Below are positions 31,490-42,857 of a DNA stretch of 64,000 bases, piece by piece; the stretch's first letter is position 1, and each line of letters starts with the position of its first letter. A program made the position numbers and the translations under genes. The stretch spans positions 246,573,803 through 246,637,802 of the forward strand of contig OV884059.1 in assembly GCA_930367215.1 (NCBI GenBank), written 5' to 3'. Below the pieces are notes generated by a model. The model had not been told where the DNA came from. It saw only the letters and a list, made by a program, of their open reading frames with translations, and did no database searches. The stretch comes from Pollenia angustigena (Eukaryota; Arthropoda; Insecta; Diptera; Polleniidae).

Positions 31490-32659
31490 TATAACATTAT
31501 TTCTGAGACAACTCATGTAAACAAATGCAATATACATGAAATTGTAATTTCTGAAATGAACAAAGTAATAGTTGCACAAAATGTGCAACCGAATTGTGAT
31601 GTTAGACAATGTGCGTCATTTTAAGAGTATGGATCAGGTAACTTAATTATCAATAATAAATTTTTTACATGCTTAAACTTTCACATGCTTTAAAAAAAAC
31701 TTTTATCTTCACACTTGTATCGTTAAATTTGATACAAACTTTTTCCCCTTATAATCAACTCAGCCAGATTACCGCTTGCATATACGCCTGAATTGCTTTT
31801 TTAAGTAGATTAAAGTGTTAAAGAAAAATTCCCCGGAAGTTTTCTTTATTCTTTTTTAAATTATGTTTTCTTTGTTTCTAGATGCAAATGAAAAGGTTAT
31901 TACACCATCTGAAAATGAACTATTATCATATCTCAGCGATATTGATGTATCTTTAAAAAACTTAAAGAAATATCCGAGAATCTATGAAATTTTTTTAAAA
32001 TATAACACACCAATTACATCTTCAGCACCAGTCGAGAGACTTTTTTCACTAGCAGGATTATTGAATAGCCCAAGGAGAAATTCTTTAACTGATGATCATT
32101 TTGAACAACTATTAATTTTAAAAACAGTTCTTAAAGCAAACTCCTGTATTGTTCTTCAAGACTAGAATGTTTTGTAATTTTAATAAATTTGGTTTAAACA
32201 AAATAAAATAAAATAATTTGTTAAAAATTTTTTGGAATAAAAAATTTTATATATTTTTTTTTGAATATCATGTATTCAATAATTTATAATTTAAATATTT
32301 TTTTAATTTTTTTATAGTTTTTTGAATAAAATCATTTAGTTTGTATTCGATTTCTTTACATTTTAATAAAATAAATATGAATATTATTCAAGTTTTTTAT
32401 ATTCAAATATATAAAATTTTATTATGTTTCAACGAATATTAATAAATTGTATATTTAACGTAAAAAGATAATTCAATCTACAATTTTTGTTTTTCATTTT
32501 AAATACATTATTATCGAATTTAAATTGATTCAAGAAAAATAAATTATCAAAAATTTATATCAATAAAATTTGAACATAGATTGATTTTATTTTCAGCGAA
32601 AAATATTAGCTAAAAATCCAGTTTAAAAAATTTAATTTTCTATTTTAGTCACATCTTAC

Positions 32660-33622
32660 AGCTATGATATTATTATAATGTGAATCAGCTGCTCAATAAT
32701 TATACTAATTCCTATAAAATAAAGCTTTACAACCAACGGAAATGCTTCTCCCAAACTGATGGATGTAAAAGGAACGAATAATCCAGCAAAGAATTGTGTT
32801 AATAGTGATAGCGATGTAACTACTGACATATCATGAGAATTGAAAATGTTATAAAAGTTACTGAAAAAGGCGCCGATTGCAATTGTTAAGGCACCTACGA
32901 TTACTGCAAATATTACAGAGGGCAATTTGCGCCCTAAACCATCAACCAATATAAGAGCTATAAAAGACCCAAATATACGTAAACATGCGGATACAATTGG
33001 TGGCCATATAATAAAATTAGACAATAAACTAAACTGTAGAGCAATATTTAAAGGAAGTGAAAAGCAAAAGGCAACCATCATGGATCGGAAAAATATAATT
33101 TTTGCCAACGGAATGAGACCGTGCCTACTGCTCTCTAACAATGTGTAGCTTTCGTTTTCGCGAACGTAATCTTTATATTCTTCTAATAATGTCGTTGTAG
33201 CAGTAGTAACTCTTTGGGGTCGTTTCAAACGGCTTAAACTGCTAACGGCTTCAGCTTCGTCCCCCTTTTGTTTGAAGAATATTGGTGACTCTATAAAATA
33301 CAAAAGAGAAGCCATGGCTGCTACAGCGAATAAAATATAAAGTATACCATGAAGTCGATTACCAGGGAAATCTATAGACCCCCATTGGGAGGCATAGATA
33401 ACTTGAACAGCTATTCCAAAACCAACACTATACTGCTCTATGGCCAAACACGATCCTCGATATGTGCTGACAGCTATTTCACTAGCATGTATGAAGAACG
33501 GTATCGTTGCAAATCCCACTCCAATGCCATTTAAATAACGTCCAGCTAGCAAAGCATCGTAATCATATGGAGCACTTGTGAAAAGTATGCCTTCTATTAT
33601 TAGAAATATTGAAGAAAGTCCC
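32660..33622 (-). pseudogene. Sugar transporter (SLC2/MFS) pseudogene, main exon
   Basis: Would move hexoses or trehalose across the plasma membrane. Acceptor TTTTATTCTAG before 33622, then several transmembrane helices. MFS signatures: GRYLNGIGVG (the GRFLxGxGxG motif), IESPIFFKQKG in the PESP position before the large cytosolic loop, and DGLGRKLP, the D-x-x-G-R-K/R loop. An in-frame TAG at 32662-32664 lies just before the donor (CT then GTAAGATG); across the splice the phase joins the last exon at 28790. The upstream junction is phase 0 with the exon at 36548. A possible alternative is stop-codon polymorphism or sequencing error, but a frameshift in the upstream exon argues for a dead gene. 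Resembles insect Tret1-like/SLC2 paralogues; the exact orthologue is not recognised. Confidence 0.8.
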
Positions 33623-33673
33623 TAGAATAAAATTTTTGCTTTCAGAAGTTAGATGTTATATTTATGTACATAT

Positions 33674-34162
33674 GTACATTAGGGGTATAACCAATTTTTC
33701 GGCATAGTACCATGAGGTCAACCATGTCCTAGTAACCACGAAAATTATAATCTTTTGTAATTTTACTCAAAAAGTTCACGCACCAATTTGTTTTTCTAAA
33801 CCAATGCAATATTGAATATTCATAATTTTATACGGTGTTTTTTATTCAATTTTAATTTTTTTTTTCATAAAAAAAGGTTAAAGATACGTTTTGGTTTGCG
33901 GAAAAAATTCTTACTATCTCTAAATATTTATGTAATTTCACACTTGAGCTATTTTTTGTTTTAAATTAATATATTATAAATTTTTCTTAACCAAAAATAA
34001 AATTAAAAATTTTCAAAACTTCATCGCGGTTGGTGCGTGCACTTTTTTGAACTTAGCGAAAAAAGAAATACACGTTCCCTTATAGTTTTTTATGCTCTAT
34101 CCGACTGTGCTATGCCAATTTTGATATTTTAACAAATTGTTAAAAAGTTATTTCCCTAATGT
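33674..34162. mobile_element. Inverted-repeat element, ends ACATTAGGG...ATAAC
   Basis: TACATTAGGGGTATAACC at about 33672 and the reverse complement of GTTATTTCCCTAATGTA at about 34147, with matching GGCATAG/CTATGCC further in. The ends resemble the element at 59960-60395 (TAGGGATATAAC). Lies in an intron of the sugar transporter pseudogene. Confidence 0.45.
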
Positions 34163-34180
34163 ACATATGTACATATATAT

Positions 34181-34927
34181 CAGGGGTGTTCTGAAAATAG
34201 AAAACGCAAAACGCAAGAATTTTAAACGTTGTATTTCAATAAGATTTCTGTTATTAAAGAATTTTATGACAAATATTATAGAAATACTAGATGACCCGTG
34301 CGAATATTTCGCACCGTTAGTTGTCATTTTTGTAACATAAAATGAAAATAATTAATAGAAATTTTAGTAACTTCAATACATTTTAAAATATAATTTTTAT
34401 CAATGAAAATATTAATTTTTCAATTTCTAATTATTTTTCATCATTAGTGTTAGAAATAAGCTTTAAAATGAGATATCATTCATTAAATTTGGTGCAGTGG
34501 TATGGGAGATATTTGCAACCGACAAAAAAAAGTGCTTTAGAAATAATATATACTAGATGACCCGTGCGAATATTTCGCACCGTTAGTTGTCATTTTTGTA
34601 ACATAAAATGAAAATAATTAATAAAAATTTTTGTAACTTCAATACATTTAAAAATATAATTTTTATCAATGAAAATATTAATTTTTCAATTTGTAATTAT
34701 TTTTCGTCATTAGTGTTAGAAATAAGCTTTAAAATGAGATATCATTCATTAAATTTGATGCGGTGGTATGGGAGATATTTGCAACCGACAAAAAAAAGTG
34801 CTTTAGAAATAATATATATGATGATTTCTCTATTAAACAGAATTTTTAAACAAAATTAGATTAAAAGTGTTTTAAAAAAACATCTAAATTCTTGCGTTTT
34901 GCGTTTTCAATTTCCAGAACACCACTG
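34181..34927. mobile_element. 747-bp hAT-like MITE, ends CAGGGGTGTTCTG
   Basis: Left CAGGGGTGTTCTGAAAATAG and right CAGTGGTGTTCTGGAAATTG (reverse complement), both followed by AAAACGCAAAACGCAAG, giving arms of about 42 bp. CAGGGGTG is a common hAT terminus. Flanks are (AT)n, so an 8-bp duplication cannot be judged. Confidence 0.65.
34287..34820 (-). repeat. Head-to-tail duplication of a 266-bp unit with a Helitron-like end
   Basis: Two copies start at 34287 and 34553 and are almost identical. On the minus strand each ends with the stem GTGCGAAATATTCGCAC, seven bases, then CTAG followed by T, as in a Helitron 3' end (hairpin then CTRR). Confidence 0.75.
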
Positions 34928-35042
34928 TATATATGTTCAAAACACCCCGCCCACAACAGACGTGAGATGGTGTCTAATATAATGTTAAGAGTTAAAATTA
35001 AATTTTTTGCACCTTATGCAAAAAAAGTTAAGGTTCATATTA

Positions 35043-35097
35043 GTTAACCAACACATTAAGCTCATACACCTTTGCTGGGCTTAATGCGTTGGTTAAC
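35043..35097. repeat. 19-bp-stem hairpin
   Basis: GTTAACCAACACATTAAGC and GCTTAATGCGTTGGTTAAC pair with one mismatch around a 17-base loop. Confidence 0.8.
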
Positions 35098-35160
35098 TAT
35101 ATATTTTCATTGTGGAGTACTGTACTCATGTTAATGCTTACCGAATGAAAGTCATGTTAT

Positions 35161-35520
35161 AGACTTTTTACACTTGCTCACATCTTACAATTTTCATCTC
35201 ATCGCAAAGATGTTAACAACTTCCCATAAGAATTGTACACGACTAAAAATCAACATCTTTCTTCATCTTTAAAAGATGTTCCTAACTCATGTTGTTTCAT
35301 TCAAGATCTTTCGATTAAAAAAAAACAAATAATTTGCTACCATCACTAGAAAAAAATACAAAAGAGCAGAACAGTAATATCATTTATTTAGTGTTTATTC
35401 GCTCTTACACGTGAAAATAAATATTTGTATGATGAAAGATGTTACAAATGTAAACAAGTGTTTTTCATTTTCAACATCTTCCACGCATTCCTCTAAGATG
35501 TGCTCAAGTGTAAATAGGCT
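35161..35520. mobile_element. 360-bp MITE-like inverted-repeat element
   Basis: AGACTTTTTACACTTGCTCA and the reverse complement of TGCTCAAGTGTAAATAGGCT form the ends; AAGATGTT/AACATCTT motifs recur inside. No clean target duplication seen. Confidence 0.5.
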
Positions 35521-35689
35521 ATTTTCAAAGATAAAACGGCAGCAATATGACTGCTTTCAAGCTTAAACGTCATTTCAAATTATACAATAGCTGTTAAAAA
35601 ACATATTTTGACAACCGTGTAAAAACATGAGGAAAACTCGAACATGATCAGTCTATACTTAACACTAACATAATATTGGTGTTAAAAGG

Positions 35690-36483
35690 TGCGTTTGAGT
35701 ACTTTTACAGTAAAATGCAGTAAATGAGTAAACTAAAAAATTGTCTCTCACAAAAAGCTGTTGTCCAAAAAAGTACGCGAACGCAAAATTTGTAAAAATT
35801 CGTAAAATAAAGGCAACAGCTGGTGGCAAATAATTGAAGTGTTGAAAAATATTGACACTTTTGACTACTTAACTCGTTTTCTTATCGGTACTCGATTAAA
35901 TACTTTTTATAACACGAACATTTTTGGAAAATACAAACAAACTATTTTATGTAATCTTTCATATTTGTTTGTTTTTTATTTTTTTTGATTTTACTAATTT
36001 GTAGCGGGTTAAATTATTTAAAAGGACATGAATTATTTTTTTGCTATTGACTAGTTAAGTACCCAAATACTTACACTTTTACCACTCTAAAAAATTAACA
36101 TAACAAAAAAAAATATCAAAAGTTTGTATTTAGCCAAATAAATGCTTCACAAACAAGTTTAATTAATTAATATTTATTCACTTTTTGTTTTGGTTTAATT
36201 TTTATTTCAACTTTTATTTTATTTAACAATTTTTTCACAATTTGTATGCTTTTTATTTGTTACTTTTGTTTGTTTACCTTATGTTTACATATGTTTTTTT
36301 GATTTACTAAATTTTACTGCAAAAATTTCTGCAGTAAAAATTTGTAAATACTCAGACAAGAACTGTAACTTTTCGCTCTCAATTTATGTTCTCATTTACT
36401 GCATTTTGTGTACTAGAACGCGATTTCGTAAAATGCAGTAAAGTTTAGTAAAAAAAGTAAAAACTTTTGTGTTCTCGAACACA
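35690..36483. mobile_element. Possible foldback repeat with GTAAAATGCAGTAAA motifs
   Basis: GTGCGTTTGAGTACTTTTAC at the left against GTAAAAACTTTTGTGTTCTCGAACAC at the right, plus ACAGTAAAATGCAGTAAATG and its reversed forms, indicate loosely inverted ends. Interior is AT-rich without ORFs. Confidence 0.35.
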
Positions 36484-36547
36484 ACTAATGTCAAGCATTT
36501 CATGTCTGTTGTGGACGGAGTGGGGTGAAAGTTATTATGTTACAAAC

Positions 36548-36753
36548 CATCATAAATTTTTTGGGTAGTTTATTAGAGAGGGCTGCTGCTATAATTACTC
36601 CGATTATAACACCAATAAACCAAGAATATCTAAATGGTCTATGGTATTAACAAAGCTCCCCTGATCCCAACCAACTCCTTGAGCCATATTCAAGCCAGCA
36701 GATAGAAATATAAAACATCCTGCAAATAAATAAACGTATTTGTTTGAGTTGAT
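36548..36753 (-). pseudogene. Sugar transporter pseudogene, upstream exon with a frameshift
   Basis: After the acceptor CCAAATATTTAG the exon reads NSNKYVYLFAGCFIFLSAGLNMAQ and WDQGSFVNTI (first transmembrane segment and first loop), then one base is lost around 36628 and the frame continues as YSWFIGVIIGVIIAAALSNKLP, the second helix and its cytosolic NKLPKK loop. The donor ATGATG then GTTTGT is phase 0 and fits the exon at 33622. The exon with the start codon was not found upstream. Confidence 0.7.
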
Positions 36754-37085
36754 CTAAATATTTGGTTTAAAATTTTAAATATAGGCAAAGAAATTTGTAA
36801 ATGCTTTTAGTTTCATAAAGTAAATACATATATCATTTTGTACCTACATGAAAAAAAAATTAAAATCAAAAATTGTCTTTTTGTAAATTTTTTTTTATTA
36901 TTATCCTCAAATTTAATAGGCATTTCTAACTGCGATTATCGCCCTATATATTATATACAAATTACAACAAAAATTCAATTAAGTAACAAACGACTACTTC
37001 TAGTTTACAATAGCGGAATTCACATTTCATGTTAAATTTAAGCCCTTTTATAGTCCGTTAACGCTGCAACGAAATCTGGTACTTA

Positions 37086-37349
37086 AGGCCTAACCATAAT
37101 GTGCTTAAGTTGGATTAAGCAAATACATGTAAATCATATGAAGCAAGCCATATTGAACTAACGGAAACTTTTTGTTAAGTTTTATGAAACTGTCATTTGC
37201 TTAAGCAAAGTGCGAAACTGATCGCACATTTCGTACGAAATCAAAGGTTTTTTGATTTTGTTATTGTTTTTTTTAAATACAAAGTCTCTTAATTTTTGGT
37301 AATTTTTGACAGTAGGTTAAGCACGGCTATGCATATAATGGTTGGGCCT
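37086..37349. mobile_element. 264-bp MITE, family AGGCCTAACCATAATG, copy 1
   Basis: AGGCCTAACCATAATGTGC left and the reverse complement of ATAATGGTTGGGCCT right, flanked by TTA (37083-37085 and 37350-37352). PIF/Harbinger-like. Two relatives are at 38742 and 46782. Confidence 0.8.
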
Positions 37350-38031
37350 TTACGCTTTTTATCCAAACGCCTACAAAATACATACACTAGTTTGTTAAGC
37401 TTGTACTCCTGACAGTGGAAAAAAATATGAAATCTTTTAGGCACATATTATAACCAAATAAAGCATAAATATATATTTAAACAGTCAGCAAGGTAATATA
37501 ATTGGATGATCTCTTTCATCTTAACGTTATCCGAGTTGAATTAGCCTATGTTGTATTGTACGGCATCAGAAATATCAGAAATAATGGACCGATTTGTTTT
37601 ATTTTTAGTAACGCTAATACCATTTGCAAAAAACTAATTTAAGCCAGGTTATATCCTTCTAGCTTAAATGTTGCATAATACATACTACTAGCTTGTTTTT
37701 ACCCCTTAAAAAGAACCCTGTATTTTTAGCCATATGCTATCTACCAAATATCATCCAAATCCATTAAGCGTTTTTCGCGTAATTGACCACAAACTAACAA
37801 ACATCAACAAATACAAAACAAAAAGCAACTTTCTGTTGCAAAATGTTGTCTGCGTACTCCAAATCTCTTGCAGCGAGAGAGCCAAAAAGAGAATTTTTTG
37901 ACAGTTTGAAGTTAGAGAACTTGCAAAATGTTACTGGAGAAATTTCCGCTTGCAAGATTTAGCAAATAGTTTGAACAGCTGTTTGAATGAAATAGTTTTT
38001 GTGAAATGAAAATAAAAATTTAAATTTAACA

Positions 38032-38350
38032 ATGGCAGAGGTAAGTAGTTAGAATTGTGTTGATTTTTAACGTTTATAACAAATTATAATAAACAAAACA
38101 TTTTACTTCATGCTAGAAACGTCCAAATATACAGTGCGACCGTGGCGTAAGTGGAGTGGAGATGGCAGAACCAGCAGAACTTTGTGGGACAAACTTTGCA
38201 ATTGAAGAGGCGAATATTTGGAATTGTGTTCCTGGCGAGCACTTCACATCCAAATTATTTTTCTCCATTGTGAAGCTGTTGGAGGGCACTGTATTGGGCA
38301 TTTCATTCTTTTTTTTCCATTGTAAGCCGGCACTATGTTGGGCAATGTAA
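38032..38350 (+). CDS. Possible small two-exon gene (80 aa), unrecognised
   Basis: ATGGCAGAG then GTAAGTAG at 38041 is a strong start-plus-donor. TTCATGCTAG at 38116 is an acceptor, and the frame stays open from 38117 to a stop at 38348, giving a product starting MAEKRPNIQCDRG. A second donor-like GGCGTAAGTGG at 38147 could extend splicing elsewhere. The middle has four Cys and IEEANIWNCVPGEHF; the C-terminal third is hydrophobic and Phe-rich, possibly membrane-associated. No family recognised. GTCTGCGTACT motifs at about 37850 and 38616 suggest the locus may sit inside a repeat, in which case this is a captured or chance ORF. Confidence 0.35.
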
Positions 38351-38741
38351 GCAAAAGAAGTTTTATAAAAAACCCGACAAATAGAACTAAAAACTAAGAA
38401 GAAATTTAACTTACCAAATTAATAACAGTGTAATAAACATGTTTTTTAATTTACAACACTTTTTAAGCTTCACTTTAATTAATAATTTTTTAATTTACCT
38501 CGATAATTCAATTTTGCGTACACATACATATGTATGCTAAAATTCTTTTGCTTTGTTATTTCAATTGTTTACACACCGATCAGCTGTTTTCTTGCAAGAT
38601 TTCACTGGATACTGTCTGCGTACTTTTTGAGATTTTTTCAGCCGATAGAGTAATATTGGTCTTACTCTCCCAAAAAAATTTACTGAGTATTTGTTACTGG
38701 AAAAGTACCCAGACAGACCTAATATTAGTTAGTAGGATATA

Positions 38742-39010
38742 AGGCCTAACCAGAATGTGAATTACGTGACTGAAGCAACTGAGCGAATACATGTAAATCA
38801 TATGTGTAAAACCATGTTGAACTTAAGGGAACTTTTTGTTAAATTTTATGAAACTGTAATTTGCTTAAGCAAGTGCGAAACTAATCGCACATTCCGTACG
38901 GAATCAAATGTTTTTTATTTTGGTTATGTTTTTTTAAATGTATTTAAGAGGCTTTTTCGTTTATTTTTGAAAGTAGCTTAAGTTTGTCTATGCACATTCC
39001 GGTTGGGCCT
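38742..39010. mobile_element. 269-bp MITE, family AGGCCTAACC, copy 2
   Basis: AGGCCTAACCAGAATGTG left, CATTCCGGTTGGGCCT right, flanked by ATA on both sides (38739-38741 and 39011-39013). Internal sequence matches copy 1 (TTTTATGAAACTGT, GCGAAACT). Confidence 0.8.
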
Positions 39011-39892
39011 ATACATACATATTTATCGCAATTGATCAACAAGAGCGTTTTACTCAAAATTTTTTATTTGTCACAATTTTGAAGAAATCGACATGTAATA
39101 TTCATATCTATCCGAGGTAAAAATCATGCTTTTTTGTGTACTTTTTGGTAATGAAAAGGTTGGCTTAAAAATTCTTTTTCATATGTTAAATTAAAAATTG
39201 TTTTGCTTCTACTGAAATTTTTTTAATTTTGAGTTAATATCCTCTTCTTGATTATATTATAAAATGTACTTTGTAAACCTTTTCATAACTAACCTGTGGA
39301 AACAGAATTTAATTGTGGCTGATTGCGCTATTTAGAGTTGTGTTGGTCCATTTTTGGTTGTCTGTGACATTTTTCCATAACGTAAAATTTTTTAGAAAAT
39401 AAAATTTTTCTGATACTATTTTAGATTGACTTGTTAAAAGTGTTTTTTTCAACTGAACTTAAAAAATGAGCAGATTATTTTTGAATTGAAATGACAAAAC
39501 TTTTAGCATTAAATCGGCGATAAATCGGTCAGTATCGACAGAGTCACAGCAGCATACACCAGCAATCAGGAAAGTTAAAAATGTCTGAGTAATACCCTAC
39601 AACTACTGAACATGCTCAATCTTCAGAAACATCTCAACAACAAACGACAAATGAAAATCCTCTATCTGTGCAGATATCAGGTGTCATTCAAGCTTAAGCA
39701 CCCGAGTGCATTAAAACTAATCGAAGCGATCGTGAGATGAGACGCCCAGGAAGATATGATCAATTAACGTTGGATAGCATCACTGAAGATGGAGTAATGT
39801 AGCGTATAACTCTCAACAGTGTAACATTGAAGGTAACCATATTTATGTGGATAGTCTGGCAACGCCTGAGAACTTGCCATTATAATAAGTTA

Positions 39893-40034
39893 CTCCTGGT
39901 TCACACAAGTCAAGTTTGACTCTTCAAGTCTTGATCTTTTGGGAGAGAAGGGAAAAGAGAATGCCATTTCTTTTCCCCTCTCTCCTAAAAACTCAAGACT
40001 TGACGAGTCAAACTTGACATGTGTGAACCGGCAC
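39893..40034. mobile_element. 142-bp palindromic MITE, TTA target duplication
   Basis: CTCCTGGTTCACACAAGTCA left, reverse complement of TGACATGTGTGAACCGGCAC right; arms extend through TCAAGTCTTGA to a small loop. TTA at 39890-39892 and 40035-40037. It sits at the edge of a hAT fragment. Confidence 0.85.
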
Positions 40035-40037
40035 TTA

Positions 40038-40191
40038 CATTCGTCCATTCATCTACAACTATAGAAAATCTTCCATTTTCTACTTTATTTTTACTAAATT
40101 TACTGAATTTTTCAATTGGACCAAGTTCGAAATTTGTTGATGTCGTTGGATTATCTTCCACTACATCATTTTCAATGTTATATTGTGACAC
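40038..40191 (-). pseudogene. hAT transposase fragment
   Basis: From ATG 40191 the minus strand reads through IEKFSKFSKNKVENGRFSIV to VDEWTNV, matching the FSIxxDExTDxS block around the first catalytic aspartate of hAT transposases. The MITE at 39893-40034 interrupts it; no continuation was found beyond. Upstream about 39580-39880 is coding-like but broken (for example NRSDREMRRPGRYDQLTLD), possibly another retroelement remnant. Confidence 0.55.
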
Positions 40192-40199
40192 TTACGCAA

Positions 40200-41400
40200 A
40201 TTGTAAAAATATATTTAAATTAAAAAAGGATAATACAATAACAACCTTTTCTACTTTAATGATATGATTTATATATGTAAATCAATTCTTTATTTTTTAG
40301 CTTTTTGTTTATTTCTAAGTTTTTCACCCAAAACTGAAAAACCGCCTTTCTTAAATTTTTTTAACGTTTGATTTAAAAAGAAAACAGTTGATACAATTTT
40401 TTGTCAAAGATTTATTCAATAAGAACATAAAATACATTTTTGAAATACTATAGGTACTCAACAGGATTTTTGCTTAATAATCATTAAGATTAATTACAGT
40501 CAGGGCTATGGCTACAATATTTTTTAACTTTCCTACATTTTGTATAAAATCACTACAAAAGTATGAGAAGAAATCAAATTGTAAGTTTTTATTTAGTATA
40601 TATTTTAATAATAAAATTGTTCGATTAATCGATTTATTCGTTATTCGAAAATCGCCATTTTAAAATTATTTGAACAAGAATTTGGTTTCAAATCGAATTA
40701 TTCTTAATCCATATTTGTCATATGGATTGTCACTTTTTCATATGTTAAATGCGTACATATCGTCTGAACCCCACCAAACAATATCATGTGTTATTTCTCT
40801 GTCTACAGTAAATATGGCATTTTTGATTTAGAACGAGTTCCATTTTCAAGTGACAAAGCATCTGTCATCAGCTGTTGTTTATTAACTAAATTGAAATTTA
40901 AATAAATATAAATTATCTATATATAAATCGGCTAAGGCAAAACAGTTAAGAACACTTTCCTCCTCTGTATATCAACCGATTTGAACGAACTGTACACCAT
41001 TTAAGAGGTATTTACTCAAAGAAGTGCACAATGTATATTTTATTAAAATCTGTTCAATAATTTCAGAGTTATAAGCGTTCAAAATTGTTACTAACACAAA
41101 TGCAAAATAAATAAATAAAAATTTTTTTTCAATTATCAAATAACAAAAAATTAGGGTGATCGATTATTCGACATTTTTCAGTAACCGGTTTTCGACTATT
41201 TCGACTATATAAATCAGACCAGGCAAAACTGTTAAGAACACTTTCTTCCTTCGTTTGTCGACCGAAGTTCTGTGGGAAGAAAAAGAGGGGAAATATGGGA
41301 AACTAAATTTCTTTTTTTTTTACTTTTCTGTGCTTCATGTGATAATTTTTAAATTTTCTATAATATAGAACTTAGAAACATAATATTATAGCTGTAGGAT
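40200..41400. other. AT-rich stretch without a recognisable gene
   Basis: Only a short direct duplication stands out: GTTAAGAACACTTTC with similar flanks at about 40947 and 41230. Long ORFs are absent. Confidence 0.6.
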
Positions 41401-41730
41401 CCTGAGTGAGTGATAACCTATAAGATAAAAAATGCTGGTATTTTTTGTTTTTCATCTGGAACGTTTTGAATTTTCGATAATATTCGACCTATAAAGATAA
41501 AATTGTACATTAAACTGGGTGAATAAGAACATGTAAGGGGAGCTTTTTGGTACTTTTTCGTTCTAAATCTGGTACTTTGATTAATTTTCGTTAGTATTAG
41601 ACATATAAACATAAAATTAAACGTGCAACTTCCTGAGTGGATGACAATATATAAAGGAGACTTTTTGATACTTTTTTGTTTTTCAATTGGTTTTTTTTAT
41701 ACTGAACTAACAAAATTAAATTACTCACGT
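41400..41730. repeat. Degenerate ~105-120-bp tandem units
   Basis: Successive units carry CCTGAGTGAGTGATAA, CTGGTGAATAAGAACATG and TCCTGAGTGGATGACAA-like blocks followed by a GGTACTTTTT-type stretch and ACATAAAAT. The same units return at 58050-58700 and near 59090. Confidence 0.45.
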
Positions 41731-41920
41731 AGAAGATTAAATATGAACCGGAGGTTGGTCCCCCGCCAAATCGATCCACTTTGAAGGAAAAATAAATGCT
41801 CGAAACAAATAAATTCATATATACTTAGATGAATTATGTTTTCTTCATATTTACAAAAAAAAAAAATCATGGTCGAATTTTGACCATAAGGCGAACACTA
41901 GTATTAGTAAATTAATAAAA

Positions 41921-42857
41921 AACAAGTTAGAGTGCTATATTCGGCTGTGCCGAATCTTTGATACCCTCCACCGACAGTTCGAATGTTTAAGGAGTAATAT
42001 ATGTATGATGTTAATATTATCTTAAACTGTGACGATCATCTCGAAATTTCACAGCGTCATTTCTAGTCCTTTAAACCTGTGACGTACCAATTTCAGTTAT
42101 TCTAGCATTATTAATTATGGTTTTATATCATTTATAGTCCTATAAAACTGTGACGAGCCCAAATTTGTTATGATTGCATTATTTTTTACGGTTTTAGGCG
42201 TACTAAACTGTTTTCCGGTAGTAGGGTTTATATGGGGCCTAAGGTAAATTATGGACCGATCGTCACGAAATTTCACAGTGTTATTTCTAGTCCTAAAAAA
42301 CTGTGACGTACCAAATTTTGTTACGCTAGTGTTATTTTTTACGGTTTTAGGGGTACTAAACTGTTTTCCGGGAGTATTGTTTATATGGGGCTTAGGGTAA
42401 ATTATGGACGGATCTTCACGAAATTCAGCAGATTGATTTCCAGTGAAATAAAACAAATTCTTGCAAAATCTTATCTCATTCCGTGCTTTGTTTCAGCATT
42501 TATGTTATTTTTTGTAACAAAATTATCAATTTTTTTAGGTGGTGGTTCCACATTTTGATTCATAGCTCTGGTCCTACTGAACTGATTTTGCTGGATTTCA
42601 ATCCCAAACTGCTTAGGATAACTACAAGCAATTTGCCACCAAGTTTGTTCATTTCTTTTGAGTTGTTCGAAAGTGAGCGTGTTTTCAACAGACGGACAGA
42701 CGGACAGACAGACGGACATGGCTAAATCAACTTAGAATTACTCAAGAACCCAGAATATATGTACTTTATGGGGTCTGAGATGAATAATAAAAAAGTTTTA
42801 CACGGAATGACAAACTTAATATACCCTCTTCACAACTAATTGTGGTGGAGGGTATAA
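41921..42857 (+). mobile_element. DINE-1-like repeat, complete-looking copy
   Basis: Starts with AGAGTGCTATATTCGG and the palindrome TTCGGCTGTGCCGAA, then ATACCCTCCACC; ends GGTGGAGGGTATAAAAAC, so subterminal ends are inverted. The middle has two ~153-bp units (ACTAAACTGTTTTCCGG at 42205 and 42358). Near the right end are the GACGGACAGACGGACATGGC tract and AGAATATATGTACTTTAT, shared with Drosophila INE-1. Confidence 0.65.

Larger units (their letters stand above)
29549..32165 (+). pseudogene. hAT transposase remnant, split by a pogo-like insertion
   Basis: Fragment of the catalytic/helical region and C-terminus of a hAT (Ac-like) transposase. Segment one has TPAVTRWNSLYDS and LLMEPISLAIDFLQ, an in-frame stop at 29849, then LLDCIHSRLNDFF and HPEVKLKW. 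Coding stops at the inserted element (30037) and resumes at 31490 with NIISETTHVNKC. GATCAGGTAACT near 31636 and TTTCTAG at 31881 look like intron borders; the last exon holds TPITSSAPVERLFSLAG and the NSLTDDHFEQLLILK dimerisation tail. The BED finger and RW-rich N-terminus are absent. Lies inside an intron of the sugar transporter pseudogene, on the opposite strand. Confidence 0.85.
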
